This document shows, one piece after another, positions 1 through 7,549 of a stretch of 64,000 nt of DNA. The stretch spans positions 62,001 through 126,000 of the forward strand of contig NZ_CAJYPS010000027.1 of NCBI RefSeq assembly GCF_913777145.1, read 5' to 3'. Made by a program: the position numbers and the translations under genes. Position 1 is the stretch's first letter. The number at the start of each line of letters is the position of its first letter. This DNA comes from an uncultured Roseateles sp. (GTDB lineage: Bacteria > Pseudomonadota > Gammaproteobacteria > Burkholderiales > Burkholderiaceae_C). The notes below the pieces were generated by a model, which was not told where the DNA came from, ran no database searches, and saw only the letters and a list, made by a program, of their open reading frames with translations.

Positions 1-1097
1 AGGCCCAGGATGCAGGCCTGCTCGTTGAAGTTCTGCACCGCGATGCTGCGGCCCGCGCCCATCAGGTTGTGGCCGCGGTGCTGCAGCAGCGCGTTCATGG
101 GCACGACCAGATAGCCGCCGATGGCGCCCAGCAGCACCAGGAAGGGCGCAGCCACCCAGACGTTGTGGATGGCGTTCATGCCTATGACCACCAGGCCCAT
201 CGCGATGCCCAGCGGGATCACCGAGGTCGCCTTGTCCAGTCGGCAATACAGCGAGGCCACCACCGCACCGGCGGCCGTGCCTATCGCCACCACGCCCACC
301 AGCGAGGACGCCTGCGTCGTGCCGTAGCCCAGCGCCGCGGCGGCCCAGGCCAGCACGATGTAGCGCAGATTGCCGCTCACGCCCCAGAACAGCGTGGTCG
401 TGGCCAGCGAGATCTGGCCCAGCTTGTCCTGCCACAGGCGGGTGTTGCAGGAGGAGAAGTCGCGCACCAGATCCACCAGGCCATGGCCCAGCGGCTGCAG
501 CGGTGCCGAGGTGCGCGGGATGCGCAGATTGAACAGCGCGGCCAGCACATACAGCGAGATCAGGCTGGCGATCGCGGCCTCGGGCGGCGTGTCGATGCCG
601 GTGTCGACAAAGGGCAGGTCAAAGCCCAGCAGCATGTGAGAGATGCGGTCGCCCACCAGTTGACCGCCCAGCAGCACGCCCAGGATGATGGACGCGATGG
701 TCAAGCCCTCGATCCAGCCATTGGCCTTGACCAGCTGCGACGGCGGCAGCAGCTCGGTGAGGATGCCGTACTTGGCCGGCGAGTAGGCCGCCGCGCCCAG
801 GCCCACGATGGCGTAGGCCAGCAGCGGGTGGGCGCCGAACAGCATCATCAGGCAGCCGCCGACCTTGATGGTGTTCGAATAGAACATCACCTTGCCCTTG
901 GGCACCGCGTCCGCAAAGGCGCCGACAAAGGGCGCCAGCACCACATAGAACAGCGCAAACATGGGCACCAGCGCGGCGCGCTGCCACTCGGCCGACCCGG
1001 AGGACCGCAGCAGCTCGACGGCGGCGACGAACAACGCGTTATCAGCCAGCGAGCTGAAGAACTGCGCCGACATGATGGTGTAGAAGCCTCGTCTCAT
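1..1097 (-). CDS. lplT: Lysophospholipid transporter LplT (MFS), 3' end cut by window edge
   Basis: Inner-membrane flippase of the major facilitator superfamily that moves lysophospholipids from the outer to the inner leaflet for re-acylation. About 365 codons are present; the C-terminus lies outside the window. The N-terminus (MRRGFYTIMSAQFFSSLADN) and the following segment with AFADAVPKGKVM and AYSPAKYGILTELLPP are characteristic of LplT. Multiple hydrophobic segments alternate with short loops throughout. The start at 1097 is the first ATG and gives the N-terminus expected for the family. It is divergent from alr with about 140 bp between them. In many proteobacteria lplT is next to an acyltransferase/ACP-synthetase gene; that partner, if present, is outside the window. 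Confidence 0.9.
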   Translation of the reverse strand, partial: MRRGFYTIMSAQFFSSLADNALFVAAVELLRSSGSAEWQRAALVPMFALFYVVLAPFVGAFADAVPKGKVMFYSNTIKVGGCLMMLFGAHPLLAYAIVGLGAAAYSPAKYGILTELLPPSQLVKANGWIEGLTIASIILGVLLGGQLVGDRISHMLLGFDLPFVDTGIDTPPEAAIASLISLYVLAALFNLRIPRTSAPLQPLGHGLVDLVRDFSSCNTRLWQDKLGQISLATTTLFWGVSGNLRYIVLAWAAAALGYGTTQASSLVGVVAIGTAAGAVVASLYCRLDKATSVIPLGIAMGLVVIGMNAIHNVWVAAPFLVLLGAIGGYLVVPMNALLQHRGHNLMGAGRSIAVQNFNEQACILG

Positions 1098-1236
1098 CGA
1101 GCTGGCGCAATCCTGGACTGTCAGTACGGAAAGCCGTCCAAAGGGCGGCGCCGGTTTATAGCACGCCCCTAGTTTGCAAGCCCGGCCGGGGCGACGGGCG
1201 CAAAATCTCGCCCGGCCCCTCCGACACCCGCCCGAC

Positions 1237-2337
1237 ATGCCCCGTCCCATCGAAGCCCTGATCCACCCCCAAGCCCTTGCCCACAACCTGGCCCGCGCCC
1301 GCGCCCAGGCACCCAACGCCCGGGTCTGGGCCGTGGTGAAGGCGAATGCCTACGGTCACGGCATCGAGCGCTGCTTCGACGCGCTGCGGGCGGCCGACGG
1401 CTTCGCGCTGCTGGACCTGGACGAAGCCCAGCGCCTGCGCGCACTGGACTGGCGCGGCCCCATCCTGCTGCTGGAGGGCGTGTTCGAGCCGCGCGACCTG
1501 GAGCTGTGCTCGCGGCTCAAGCTCTGGCACGCAGTGCACTGCGAGCAGCAGATCGACTGGCTGGCCATGCACAAGACGCACGAGCCGCACCGTGTGTTCC
1601 TGAAGCTGAACTCCGGCATGAACCGCCTGGGCTTCACGCCCGCCGCCTTCCGCGCCGCCTATGCGCGGCTGGACGCCCTGCCCCAGGTGGACGAGATCTC
1701 GCTGATGACCCACTTCTCGGATGCCGACGCGCTGCGCTTGGGGCAGGACGGCATCGCTCATCAGCTGCGCGCCTTCACCGAAGCGGCCGACGGCATCGCC
1801 GGCGAACGCAGCATCGCCAACAGCGCGGCCACACTGCGCCACGCGGAGCGCACCGCCAATGACTGGGTGCGCGCCGGCATCATGCTGTACGGCGGCGTGC
1901 CCGACTTCCCCGAGCACTCGCCCGAGCACTGGGACCTGGCCCCGGCCATGACGCTGCGCTCGCGCATCATCGGCACCCAGCAGCTGCAGGCCGGTGACAC
2001 GGTGGGCTATGGCAGCGCCTTCGCCGCCGAGGGCCCCATGCGCATAGGCATCGTCGCCTGCGGCTATGCCGACGGCTACCCGCGCCACGCCGGCACCGGC
2101 ACGCCGGTGCTGGTGGACGGCCACCGCACCCGCACGCTGGGCCGCGTGTCCATGGACATGCTGGCGGTGGACCTGAGCGCCCTGCCCGCCAGCGGCTTCG
2201 GCAGCGAGGTCACGCTGTGGGGCGAAGGCCCGCGCCACAGCCGCCTGCCGATTGACGAAGTCGCGCAGGCGGCCGGCACGATTGGCTACGAGCTGATGTG
2301 CGCCGTCGCGCAGCGCGTGCCCGTGCGACATGCTTGA
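1237..2337 (+). CDS. alr: Alanine racemase
   Basis: PLP-dependent enzyme interconverting L- and D-alanine, supplying D-alanine for peptidoglycan in the cytoplasm. The 366-residue product matches the usual length. The PLP-binding lysine is in the motif [11 protein letters not shown] (Lys35), and the second catalytic residue, the tyrosine of VGYGSAF, lies about 100 residues before the end. The C-terminal beta-domain carries GRVSMDML. An in-frame ATG exists 63 bases upstream (1174), but translation from 1237 ([14 protein letters not shown]) gives the standard N-terminus. It is divergent from lplT and followed after about 150 bp of hairpin-rich repeat by arfB. Confidence 0.96.
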   Translation: MPRPIEALIHPQALAHNLARARAQAPNARVWAVVKANAYGHGIERCFDALRAADGFALLDLDEAQRLRALDWRGPILLLEGVFEPRDLELCSRLKLWHAVHCEQQIDWLAMHKTHEPHRVFLKLNSGMNRLGFTPAAFRAAYARLDALPQVDEISLMTHFSDADALRLGQDGIAHQLRAFTEAADGIAGERSIANSAATLRHAERTANDWVRAGIMLYGGVPDFPEHSPEHWDLAPAMTLRSRIIGTQQLQAGDTVGYGSAFAAEGPMRIGIVACGYADGYPRHAGTGTPVLVDGHRTRTLGRVSMDMLAVDLSALPASGFGSEVTLWGEGPRHSRLPIDEVAQAAGTIGYELMCAVAQRVPVRHA

Positions 2338-2383
2338 GCCCCTCGCCCAGCCTTGCCTCGCTGAACGCGAGCAAGCCTGGTCG

Positions 2384-2463
2384 GTCCCCCGCGGGGACGG
2401 CGATGCAAGCGGCATCGCGCCGCTTGCACATCGCCTGCGGGCCGGCTTGGGGCGGCCCGGCGC
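2384..2463 (+). repeat. Structured intergenic repeat, copy 1
   Basis: Between alr and arfB lie three consecutive hairpins: a 6-bp GTCCCC/GGGGAC stem (2384-2398), a 15-bp stem with a two-base bulge (2399-2435, outer part GGCGATG/CATCGCC), and a GGGCCG/CGGCCC stem (2439-2458). The same three-hairpin layout occurs in inverted orientation at 7550-7633. It contains no credible coding frame. It resembles the short palindromic intergenic repeats common in Burkholderiales genomes; the function is unknown. Confidence 0.7.
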
Positions 2464-2486
2464 CACCCCTCAATGAACAGTCGTCG

Positions 2487-2894
2487 ATGACTCTGCTGCA
2501 CTGGCGCCCCCGGCCCGAGGAGCTCGCGTTCGACGCGATACGCGCCAGCGGCCCGGGCGGGCAGAACGTCAACAAGGTGTCCAACGCGGTGCACCTGCGC
2601 TTCGACATCCGCGCGTCCAGCCTGCCGGAGGCCGTGAAGACCCGGCTGCTGGCCTGGCCCGACCAGCGCATCACGGCGGACGGCATCGTCGTCATCAAGG
2701 CCCAGGACTCGCGCAGCCTGGAGCGCAACCGCGCCGACGCGGTCGAGCGCCTGATTTCATTGGTGCTGGCCGCCGCCCATGTGCCCAAGGCCCGGCGTGC
2801 GACCAAGCCCACCTATGGCTCGCAGCAGCGGCGGCTGGAGGGCAAGGCCAGGCGCAGCGGCATCAAGGCGGGCCGCCGCGGCCAGGACTACTGA
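2487..2894 (+). CDS. arfB: Alternative ribosome-rescue factor ArfB (peptidyl-tRNA hydrolase)
   Basis: Codon-independent peptidyl-tRNA hydrolase that rescues ribosomes stalled without a stop codon. The 135-residue product has the catalytic GGQ motif in ASGPGGQNVNKVSN at residues 24-26 and the basic C-terminal tail (KARRSGIKAGRRGQDY) that enters the empty mRNA channel. The length matches ArfB/YaeJ (about 140) and not full release factors. The start at 2487 (MTLLHWRPRPEEL) is chosen because GGQ then sits near residue 25 as in the family. A diverged copy of its 3' half is found at 4807-4980. Confidence 0.94.
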   Translation: MTLLHWRPRPEELAFDAIRASGPGGQNVNKVSNAVHLRFDIRASSLPEAVKTRLLAWPDQRITADGIVVIKAQDSRSLERNRADAVERLISLVLAAAHVPKARRATKPTYGSQQRRLEGKARRSGIKAGRRGQDY

Positions 2895-2904
2895 GGCCGA
2901 CGAC

Positions 2905-4080
2905 TCAGGCCGCCCGGGCTCGCCGGCTGTAAAGCAGAGGCACGGCCAGCAGGTAGAACGCCGCGGCCAGCAGCCATGCGCCACCCGGCCAGCTGGCCTG
3001 CGTCCGCGCAAAGCCGGCCGTCACCACCAGCGGGCCGGCAACGCCGATCAGGCTGGTCAGGCTGGCCAGCGTGCCCTGCAACTCGCCCTGGTGCTGCTCG
3101 TCCACCTGCCGCGACAGCAGCGCCTGCAGGGCCGGCATCGCCAGCCCGCCGATGGCGAACAGCGGCAGCAGCGCAAACGGCATCCAGCCTGCCACGGCCA
3201 GGCCCATGCCGACGAAGCCCAGCGCATCTGCAGCAATACCCGCCAGCAGCGCACGCTTCTCGCCCAGCCTCGCCACCATGGGGCCGGTAACAAAGGCCTG
3301 CGACACCGCGTGCAGCCCGCCATAGCAGGCCAGCGACAGCCCCGCCACCCAGGCGCTCCAGCCGTAGCGGTCCTGCCCGTAGAGTATCCACAGCGAGCCC
3401 GGCACCTGCGACACCAGCGCCACCACCGCGAACACGCCCACCAGCGGCAGCAAGGCCGGCCTGCCCCGCAGCCGATGCAGCGCCGAGAAGGCATTCAGCT
3501 TGGCCAGATCAAGCCGCGCGGTGCGGTGCTGGTTGGACTCCGGCAGCGCAAACCAGGCCAGGGCCAGGTTCAGCGCATTCATCACGGCAGCAGCGACAAA
3601 GGGCGCGCGCAGCGACCACTCACCAAAGGCCCCGCCGATCAGCGGCCCGACGACAAAGCCCAAACCCATGGCCGCACCCATCTGGCCGAAGCGCTTGGCA
3701 CGATCGGCCTCGGGCGTGATGTCGGTGAGATAGGCCGTTCCCACGGCCATGCTGGCGCCGGTGATGCCGGACAGCACGCGCCCGACGTACAGCCAGGCCA
3801 TGCTGGGGGCCAGCGCCATCAGCACGTAGTCGGCCGCGGCACCCGCGAGCGACGCCAACAGAACCGGCCGGCGGCCGAAGCGGTCGCTCAGTGCGCCCAG
3901 CACCGGCGAGAACAGGAACTGCATGGCCGCATAGACCGCCAGCAGCGCCCCGTAATGGTGGGTGGTGGCCTCGGCACCGCTCAGCTCGCGCAGCAGGCCC
4001 GGCAGGATGGGGAAGATCAGGCTCATGCCCACCGCATCCAGCAGCAGCGTCATGAGGATGACGGTCAGGGCTCGATTCAA
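2905..4080 (-). CDS. TetA-family MFS drug efflux transporter
   Basis: A 391-residue, twelve-helix major facilitator antiporter of the tetracycline-efflux TetA(A/C/G) type. The N-terminus (MNRALTVILMTLLLDAVGMS) and the cytoplasmic loop between helices 2 and 3 (GALSDRFGRRPVLL) are diagnostic; helix 5 carries VVGPLIGGAFGEWS. It is divergently transcribed from a TetR-type repressor gene, and two tet-like operators fill the 62 bp between the starts. Its C-terminal region is repeated in degenerate form at 4981-5086. Tetracycline is the likely but unproven substrate; chromosomal relatives may export other compounds. Its stop is 10 bp from the convergent arfB stop. Confidence 0.9.
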   Translation of the reverse strand: MNRALTVILMTLLLDAVGMSLIFPILPGLLRELSGAEATTHHYGALLAVYAAMQFLFSPVLGALSDRFGRRPVLLASLAGAAADYVLMALAPSMAWLYVGRVLSGITGASMAVGTAYLTDITPEADRAKRFGQMGAAMGLGFVVGPLIGGAFGEWSLRAPFVAAAVMNALNLALAWFALPESNQHRTARLDLAKLNAFSALHRLRGRPALLPLVGVFAVVALVSQVPGSLWILYGQDRYGWSAWVAGLSLACYGGLHAVSQAFVTGPMVARLGEKRALLAGIAADALGFVGMGLAVAGWMPFALLPLFAIGGLAMPALQALLSRQVDEQHQGELQGTLASLTSLIGVAGPLVVTAGFARTQASWPGGAWLLAAAFYLLAVPLLYSRRARAA

Positions 4081-4087
4081 AACACAC

Positions 4088-4106
4088 TCCCTATCGTTGA
4101 TAGGGA
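4088..4106. promoter_or_regulatory. tet operator-like palindrome, proximal to tetA
   Basis: TCCCTATCGTTGATAGGGA is a perfect 8-bp inverted repeat around a 3-bp centre, with the size and core (CTATC...GATAG) of the operators bound by TetR. It lies 7 bp upstream of the efflux gene start, so bound repressor should block that promoter. Confidence 0.85.
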
Positions 4107-4122
4107 AGATTGTGCATGAGCT

Positions 4123-4141
4123 TCTCTATCATTGCTAGAGA
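4123..4141. promoter_or_regulatory. tet operator-like palindrome, proximal to tetR
   Basis: TCTCTATCATTGCTAGAGA is a second 19-bp operator-like site with one mismatch between its 8-bp arms. Its centre is 35 bp from that of the first site. It ends one base before the tetR ATG, so it also implies autoregulation. Confidence 0.8.
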
Positions 4142-4142
4142 A

Positions 4143-4787
4143 ATGAATGCCGACCGCCCCGCCCGACTGAATCGCGACGACGTGCTGCGCGCCGCGCTGG
4201 ACCTGCTCAACGAGATCGGCATCGACGCCCTCTCCACCCGCAAGCTCGCCGAGCGCCTGGGCGTGCAGTCGCCCACGCTGTACTGGCACTTCAAGAGCAA
4301 GGCCGCGCTGCTGGATGCGATGTCGCAGGCCGTGATGCGCGAAAGCCGGGCGCGTGACACGCCCGCCGAGCACGAGCCGTGGCAGGACTGGCTGATGGCC
4401 GACGGCCGCAGCTTTCGCCGTGCGCTGCTGGCCTACCGCGACGGCGCCCGGCTGCATGCCGGCACGCGGCCCGGCGAGGCGCAGCGCGAATCCATCGAGG
4501 CGCGGCTGCGCCTGCTCTGTGCCGCCGGCTTCGAGCCCGGCCCGGCCACGCTGCTGATGATGTCCGTGGGCCGCTTCGTGGTGGGCTGGGTGCTGGAGGA
4601 GCAATCCGGCCAGGCCCCCGACGCCCCGCCGTCCGCCAGGCTGACCGGGCCGGACCCATCGCAGTACCCGCTGCTGGCGGCCGGCTGGCGCCAGACGGTG
4701 GGCAGCGATGCCGACGCCGTGTTCGAGCAGGCGCTGCGCCTGCTGATCGACGGCGCCAGGCCGGCCGCGTCGCCTCGCAGAAGCTGA
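4143..4787 (+). CDS. TetR repressor of the adjacent efflux gene (TetR class A/C-like)
   Basis: A 214-residue repressor with an N-terminal helix-turn-helix (STRKLAERLGVQSPTLYWHF, about residues 31-50) and a TetR_C ligand-binding domain carrying RSFRRALLAYRDGARLHAGTRPG, typical of true tetracycline repressors. It controls the divergent efflux gene through the two palindromes between them. The start is uncertain: ATG 4143 gives an N-terminus close to known TetR proteins but sits directly against an operator, whereas ATG 4116 has a better ribosome site (GGGAAG, 7 nt upstream) and would add nine residues. Immediately downstream is the degenerate arfB/tetA copy. Confidence 0.92.
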   Translation: MNADRPARLNRDDVLRAALDLLNEIGIDALSTRKLAERLGVQSPTLYWHFKSKAALLDAMSQAVMRESRARDTPAEHEPWQDWLMADGRSFRRALLAYRDGARLHAGTRPGEAQRESIEARLRLLCAAGFEPGPATLLMMSVGRFVVGWVLEEQSGQAPDAPPSARLTGPDPSQYPLLAAGWRQTVGSDADAVFEQALRLLIDGARPAASPRRS

Positions 4788-4806
4788 CCGGGCAGAACAT
4801 CGCCGC

Positions 4807-4980
4807 GACGGCATCGTCGCCATCAAGGCCCAGGGCTCGCGCCGCCTGGCGCGCGACCGCGCGGACGTGGTGGGGCGCCGGATCTCGCTGGTGCAGGCCG
4901 CAGCCCATGTGCCCAAGGCGCGACGGGCGACCAAACCCATCTATGGCTCGCAGCAGCATCAAGGCGGGGGCCGCCGGGGC
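4807..4980 (+). pseudogene. Degenerate second copy of the arfB 3' half
   Basis: Aligns to arfB 2680-2881. Over the first 150 bases I count about 20 differences (roughly 87% identity), split 3/8/9 over codon positions 1/2/3. It has no start and no GGQ region; about 29 bases are missing after the GSQQ codons and there is an extra G in a G-run near 4970. It still encodes AAAHVPKARRATKP, identical to ArfB. It cannot make a functional rescue factor. Confidence 0.85.
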
Positions 4981-5086
4981 ACGCCGACAGCAAAGCAAAG
5001 GCATGGCCAGCAGGTAGAACGCCGCGGCCAGCAGCCATGCGCCCAACGGCCAGGTGGCCGGCGTCTGCACAAAGCCTGCCGTCACC
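4981..5086 (-). pseudogene. Degenerate fragment of the tetA 3' end
   Basis: Aligns to about 2925-3025, the last codons of the efflux gene, in the same orientation relative to the neighbouring arfB copy. A block of about 30 bases (gccagcaggtagaacgccgc and following) is identical in both. It lacks the rest of the transporter. With 4807-4980 it forms a direct repeat of the arfB-tetA junction, about 2.1 kb from the original. Confidence 0.82.
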
Positions 5087-5087
5087 T

Positions 5088-5177
5088 AGCGCCAAGCCAC
5101 TCGTCGACCGCCTGGCAGCGGCGGGAATGAACGAGGTGACCTTTACCGCCACCCAGAAAACAGCCCGTCAACATTGA
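5088..5177 (+). other. Unassigned open tail between repeat and attC-like site
   Basis: A short open stretch encoding a peptide ending GMNEVTFTATQKTARQH, with stop at 5175-5177. It has no start of its own in frame with a ribosome site and is not recognised. It may be the C-terminal remnant of a disrupted gene or chance reading. Its end overlaps the distal part of the first attC-like site. Confidence 0.25.
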
Positions 5178-5235
5178 GGCAGCGCCGCGAGCGGTGGCCT
5201 GACGCCGCGGGGCGGTTTGAGCCGAACGGTTGGGC
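5166..5235 (-). other. attC-like recombination site B
   Basis: On the minus strand it opens with GCCCAACCGTTCGGCTCAA, matching the left side of class-1 cassette attC sites (RYYYAAC followed by TTC..TCAA). It ends with GTTGACG, a weaker match to GTTRRRY. Length is 70 bp, beginning 11 bp after the stop of the gene at 5247-5729. Confidence 0.55.
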
Positions 5236-5246
5236 GGCTGCTCGCG

Positions 5247-5729
5247 TCAGCGGACGCGGGAGAAGTAGTTCTTGCGCAGTACCGGCCGGCCATCCGCGGC
5301 GAAGTGAGCGACGGTTTCGATCATCGAGTTGCCGTCCGCCTGGACAGCGTAGATACGGGTCGAGGCGGGGATGCCGTTCTTACCCAGTTGCAAGATCAAA
5401 ACATCGGGCCTCGGCATGAGGGTCGCGGAGATATCGGCCTCGAAATTCGCCTTCACTGGCGTCGGCGTGCCGTCCAGTGGTGTGACGCCTTCGGCCTCCA
5501 GGCGATTCCCCGCCGGATCGATGATCTCGACTTTCGTCTTCACCTGTTCCGTGCCTGTCGCCGAGAACGTGATCGTGACGCTCCTGGGTCTGGCCGCGGG
5601 AGCCATCGGCAGCCGGGACGTATCAACGGACCAGGAGCCCATCAGGGGTGCATCGAGCTTTGCGTCGGCCGCCGAAACGGACTGGGCGAGCGTGGCGCTA
5701 AGCAGAAGGGTGGCGGCGATCGGCTTCAT
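5247..5729 (-). CDS. Secreted protein of unknown function (cassette gene B)
   Basis: A 160-residue protein with a clear signal peptide (MKPIAATLLLSATLAQSVSA, cleavage before ADAKL). The mature part begins GSWSVDTSRLPMAPAARPRS and ends with NYFSRVR, a pattern I associate with a small family of periplasmic proteins of unknown role that are often wrongly named LuxR regulators. There is no DNA-binding motif. An in-frame ATG 15 bases upstream would place MYRPA before the signal peptide; the start at 5729 is preferred. It is flanked by two attC-like sites. Confidence 0.75.
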   Translation of the reverse strand: MKPIAATLLLSATLAQSVSAADAKLDAPLMGSWSVDTSRLPMAPAARPRSVTITFSATGTEQVKTKVEIIDPAGNRLEAEGVTPLDGTPTPVKANFEADISATLMPRPDVLILQLGKNGIPASTRIYAVQADGNSMIETVAHFAADGRPVLRKNYFSRVR

Positions 5730-5792
5730 GGCGGGTCGATACATGGCGCAGTGAATCTGGATCGTGAAGAACCGCAGCCTCGGGTTTCAGCC

Positions 5793-5921
5793 GCCTACCG
5801 TTTGAATTGAGCAGAGTGCAAAGGCAGCCAATGACTGGCCGCGCAAGGACGATGAACACTTTGGCCTATAGCGGCCAGGCATTGGCTGCCGTAGCGCGCC
5901 GTATCGGACGATAGGTTAGAC
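5793..5921 (-). other. attC-like recombination site A with long imperfect hairpin
   Basis: On the minus strand it begins with GTCTAAC one base after the upstream gene's stop and ends with CTCAATTCAAACGGTAGGC, which matches the right end of classical cassette sites except for a G in place of one T in the GTTRRRY core. Inside are two 20-bp arms (5823-5842 and 5871-5890) complementary at 19 of 20 positions around a 28-bp loop. Length 129 bp is within the normal attC range. Confidence 0.65.
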
Positions 5922-5922
5922 G

Positions 5923-6366
5923 TCACTTGGGACACTTGACCAGTCTTGTGCCAATTGCCGGTTCACTGCCTTTAACAACAACCATCACGGAGCAGTCCTC
6001 GGTGGTCTTTGGCGACTTGGCAAGATCGCTTGATGCAAGAACGTAAAGACCAGCAGTTAGTCCGGCCCAGATAGCGATTGCCAATTGCTGACCGTGCTTG
6101 AAAAGATCCCAACTCTTCGGTCCGGGTGCGGTTCTGTAGAAGTAGTGAAACTCCAAGAAGAACCAGAGCGGAGCGCCGATTGCCCACAGTGCAGCCAGCC
6201 CGAGGAGTACCGGTTGCGTCCGTTCGCCTGGCGGCGAAAGCTGCAGCCAGACGGTTACCGCGGTTCCTCCAACGGCGGACAGAGTACCGATCCGTGCTAG
6301 CCATGGCCACCACCAGCGGACCAAGTTCGGGTCGTAAATGGGTACCCTGGGATCGACTTCAGACAT
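5923..6366 (-). CDS. Small membrane protein of unknown function (cassette gene A)
   Basis: A 147-residue protein with about three hydrophobic segments (around residues 22-45, 52-76 and 92-112) and a short C-terminal tail containing two cysteines (DCSVMVVV and LVKCPK). Translation has a strong ribosome site, AAAGGAG six bases before the ATG. Base composition is lower in GC than neighbouring genes. I recognise no family. It begins 49 bp after a GTTAGGC core and its stop is one base from the next attC-like core, as expected of an integron cassette. Confidence 0.75.
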   Translation of the reverse strand: MSEVDPRVPIYDPNLVRWWWPWLARIGTLSAVGGTAVTVWLQLSPPGERTQPVLLGLAALWAIGAPLWFFLEFHYFYRTAPGPKSWDLFKHGQQLAIAIWAGLTAGLYVLASSDLAKSPKTTEDCSVMVVVKGSEPAIGTRLVKCPK

Positions 6367-6414
6367 GTGTAGCTCCTTTGAAGAAGCAGCGGGGTCCGCA
6401 AGGCTTGTGGAGAC

Positions 6415-6421
6415 GCCTAAC
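6415..6421 (-). other. Cassette-boundary core site
   Basis: GTTAGGC on the minus strand fits the GTTRRRY recombination core and is preceded by CAACAC, resembling the right end of an attC. It would mark the 5' boundary of cassette A. A seven-base match alone is weak; its support is its position. The remaining bases up to 6600 show no gene. Confidence 0.45.
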
Positions 6422-6600
6422 GTGTTGCAGACGGGTCGTTAACGATCCGCATGACATCTTGACCATGCCCAGCCGCCCCGGCAAGGCCGCCCAGGGTCGC
6501 CGACTCGCCAGATGGTGCCTGGCGGCGCGCTGGGGCTGATGCGCTGCGCCGCAAGATCTCGCCCTCGTCGGCCCGCTCCTAGCCGAAGGCCGCGCTCGTC

Positions 6601-7485
6601 TTACTGCGGCCGCGTCGCCACCCACAAGCTGGCCAGGCACAAGCCCATGCCGCCCACCGCCAGCGGCGTGACCTGCCAGCCCTCGAACACGGCCGAGATC
6701 ACCAGGGCGATCACCGGGATGATGACGCCCGTGAGCGCCGCATGGGCCGGGCCGCGTGCCTGGGCGAGCTTGAAATAAAGCACGAAGGCGATCACCGAGC
6801 CGGCCGCCGCCAGGTACAGCAGGCTCAGCACATAGGGCAGGCTCAGCGAGAAATGCAGGCCCTGGCCGCTGGCCAGCGACACGCCGACCAGGAACACCGC
6901 GCCATAGCCCATGCTCCAGGCCAGCACCGGCACCAGCGGCAGGCCGCGCTTGGTGAGCGTGAGCGTCAGCACATTGCCTATGCAGGCCACCAGCACAGCG
7001 AACAGGCCCAGCCCCAGGCCCAGCGCCGCGGTGGGGCGCGCACCGGTGGCGGCGATCTCGGGCCAGAAGATCAGCACCACGCCCAGCACGCCGCCGCTGG
7101 CGGACGCGAGAAAGCGCCGCGTCACCGGCTGGCCGAAGAGCAGCCGCCCCGACAGCGCATTGCCGTAGACCATCAGGCAGAACAGCACGGCCACCAGGCC
7201 GGACGGGATGTGGCGCTCGGCCTGGTAGACCGACAAATAGTTGCCGCTGTACTGCACGATGCCGGTGGCCAGCATCCAGCCATGGGCCCACAGCGGCAGG
7301 CGCAAGGACTGCCCCTGCCAGCGCGCCAGCGCCGCCAGCCCCAGCGCGGCCAGGCCGAAGCGCCAGGCCACGGAGTTGAACACCGGCACATCGGCGTCCA
7401 GCTGGTAGAGGATGACGTGCCAGGTGCTGGCCCAGATCAGCGTGGGGCCCCAGAACAGCCAACGGCTAGGCGATGCGGTGGACAT
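6601..7485 (-). CDS. EamA/DMT-family membrane transporter
   Basis: A 294-residue inner-membrane protein with ten hydrophobic segments in two homologous halves, the arrangement of the drug/metabolite (EamA) transporter superfamily. Motifs include WASTWHVILYQL near the N-terminus, FGLAALGLAALARW, and in the second half GSVIAFVLYFKLAQARGPAHAALTGVIIPVIAL, where the helix 9 region is strongly conserved in EamA domains. The start at 7485 (MSTASPSRWLFWGPT) lacks an obvious ribosome site. The substrate cannot be inferred. It is followed by lysE-type gene upstream in the same orientation after 188 bp of repeat. Confidence 0.88.
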   Translation of the reverse strand: MSTASPSRWLFWGPTLIWASTWHVILYQLDADVPVFNSVAWRFGLAALGLAALARWQGQSLRLPLWAHGWMLATGIVQYSGNYLSVYQAERHIPSGLVAVLFCLMVYGNALSGRLLFGQPVTRRFLASASGGVLGVVLIFWPEIAATGARPTAALGLGLGLFAVLVACIGNVLTLTLTKRGLPLVPVLAWSMGYGAVFLVGVSLASGQGLHFSLSLPYVLSLLYLAAAGSVIAFVLYFKLAQARGPAHAALTGVIIPVIALVISAVFEGWQVTPLAVGGMGLCLASLWVATRPQ

Positions 7486-7549
7486 GAGAGAAGAAGAAAA
7501 AGCGCCCGCAGGCGTGAACAGGACTTCAGCGAGGCAGGCGGGCCGAGCG

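Larger units (their letters stand above)
5166..6421 (-). mobile_element. Putative two-cassette integron array (no integrase in window)
   Basis: Reading the minus strand: GTTAGGC (6421-6415), then a gene (6366-5923), then an attC-like site (5921-5793), a second gene (5729-5247), and another attC-like site (5235-5166). Each gene is short, has its own start, and is followed within 1-11 bp by an RYYYAAC core. The stretch is visibly less GC-rich than its surroundings. This is the layout of integron gene cassettes in a cluster of attC sites lacking an integrase. The outer ends are degenerate, so the call is an inference. Confidence 0.6.

Noticed and set aside
5247-5729. LuxR regulator annotation for cassette gene B
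   Set aside because: It has a signal peptide and no helix-turn-helix.
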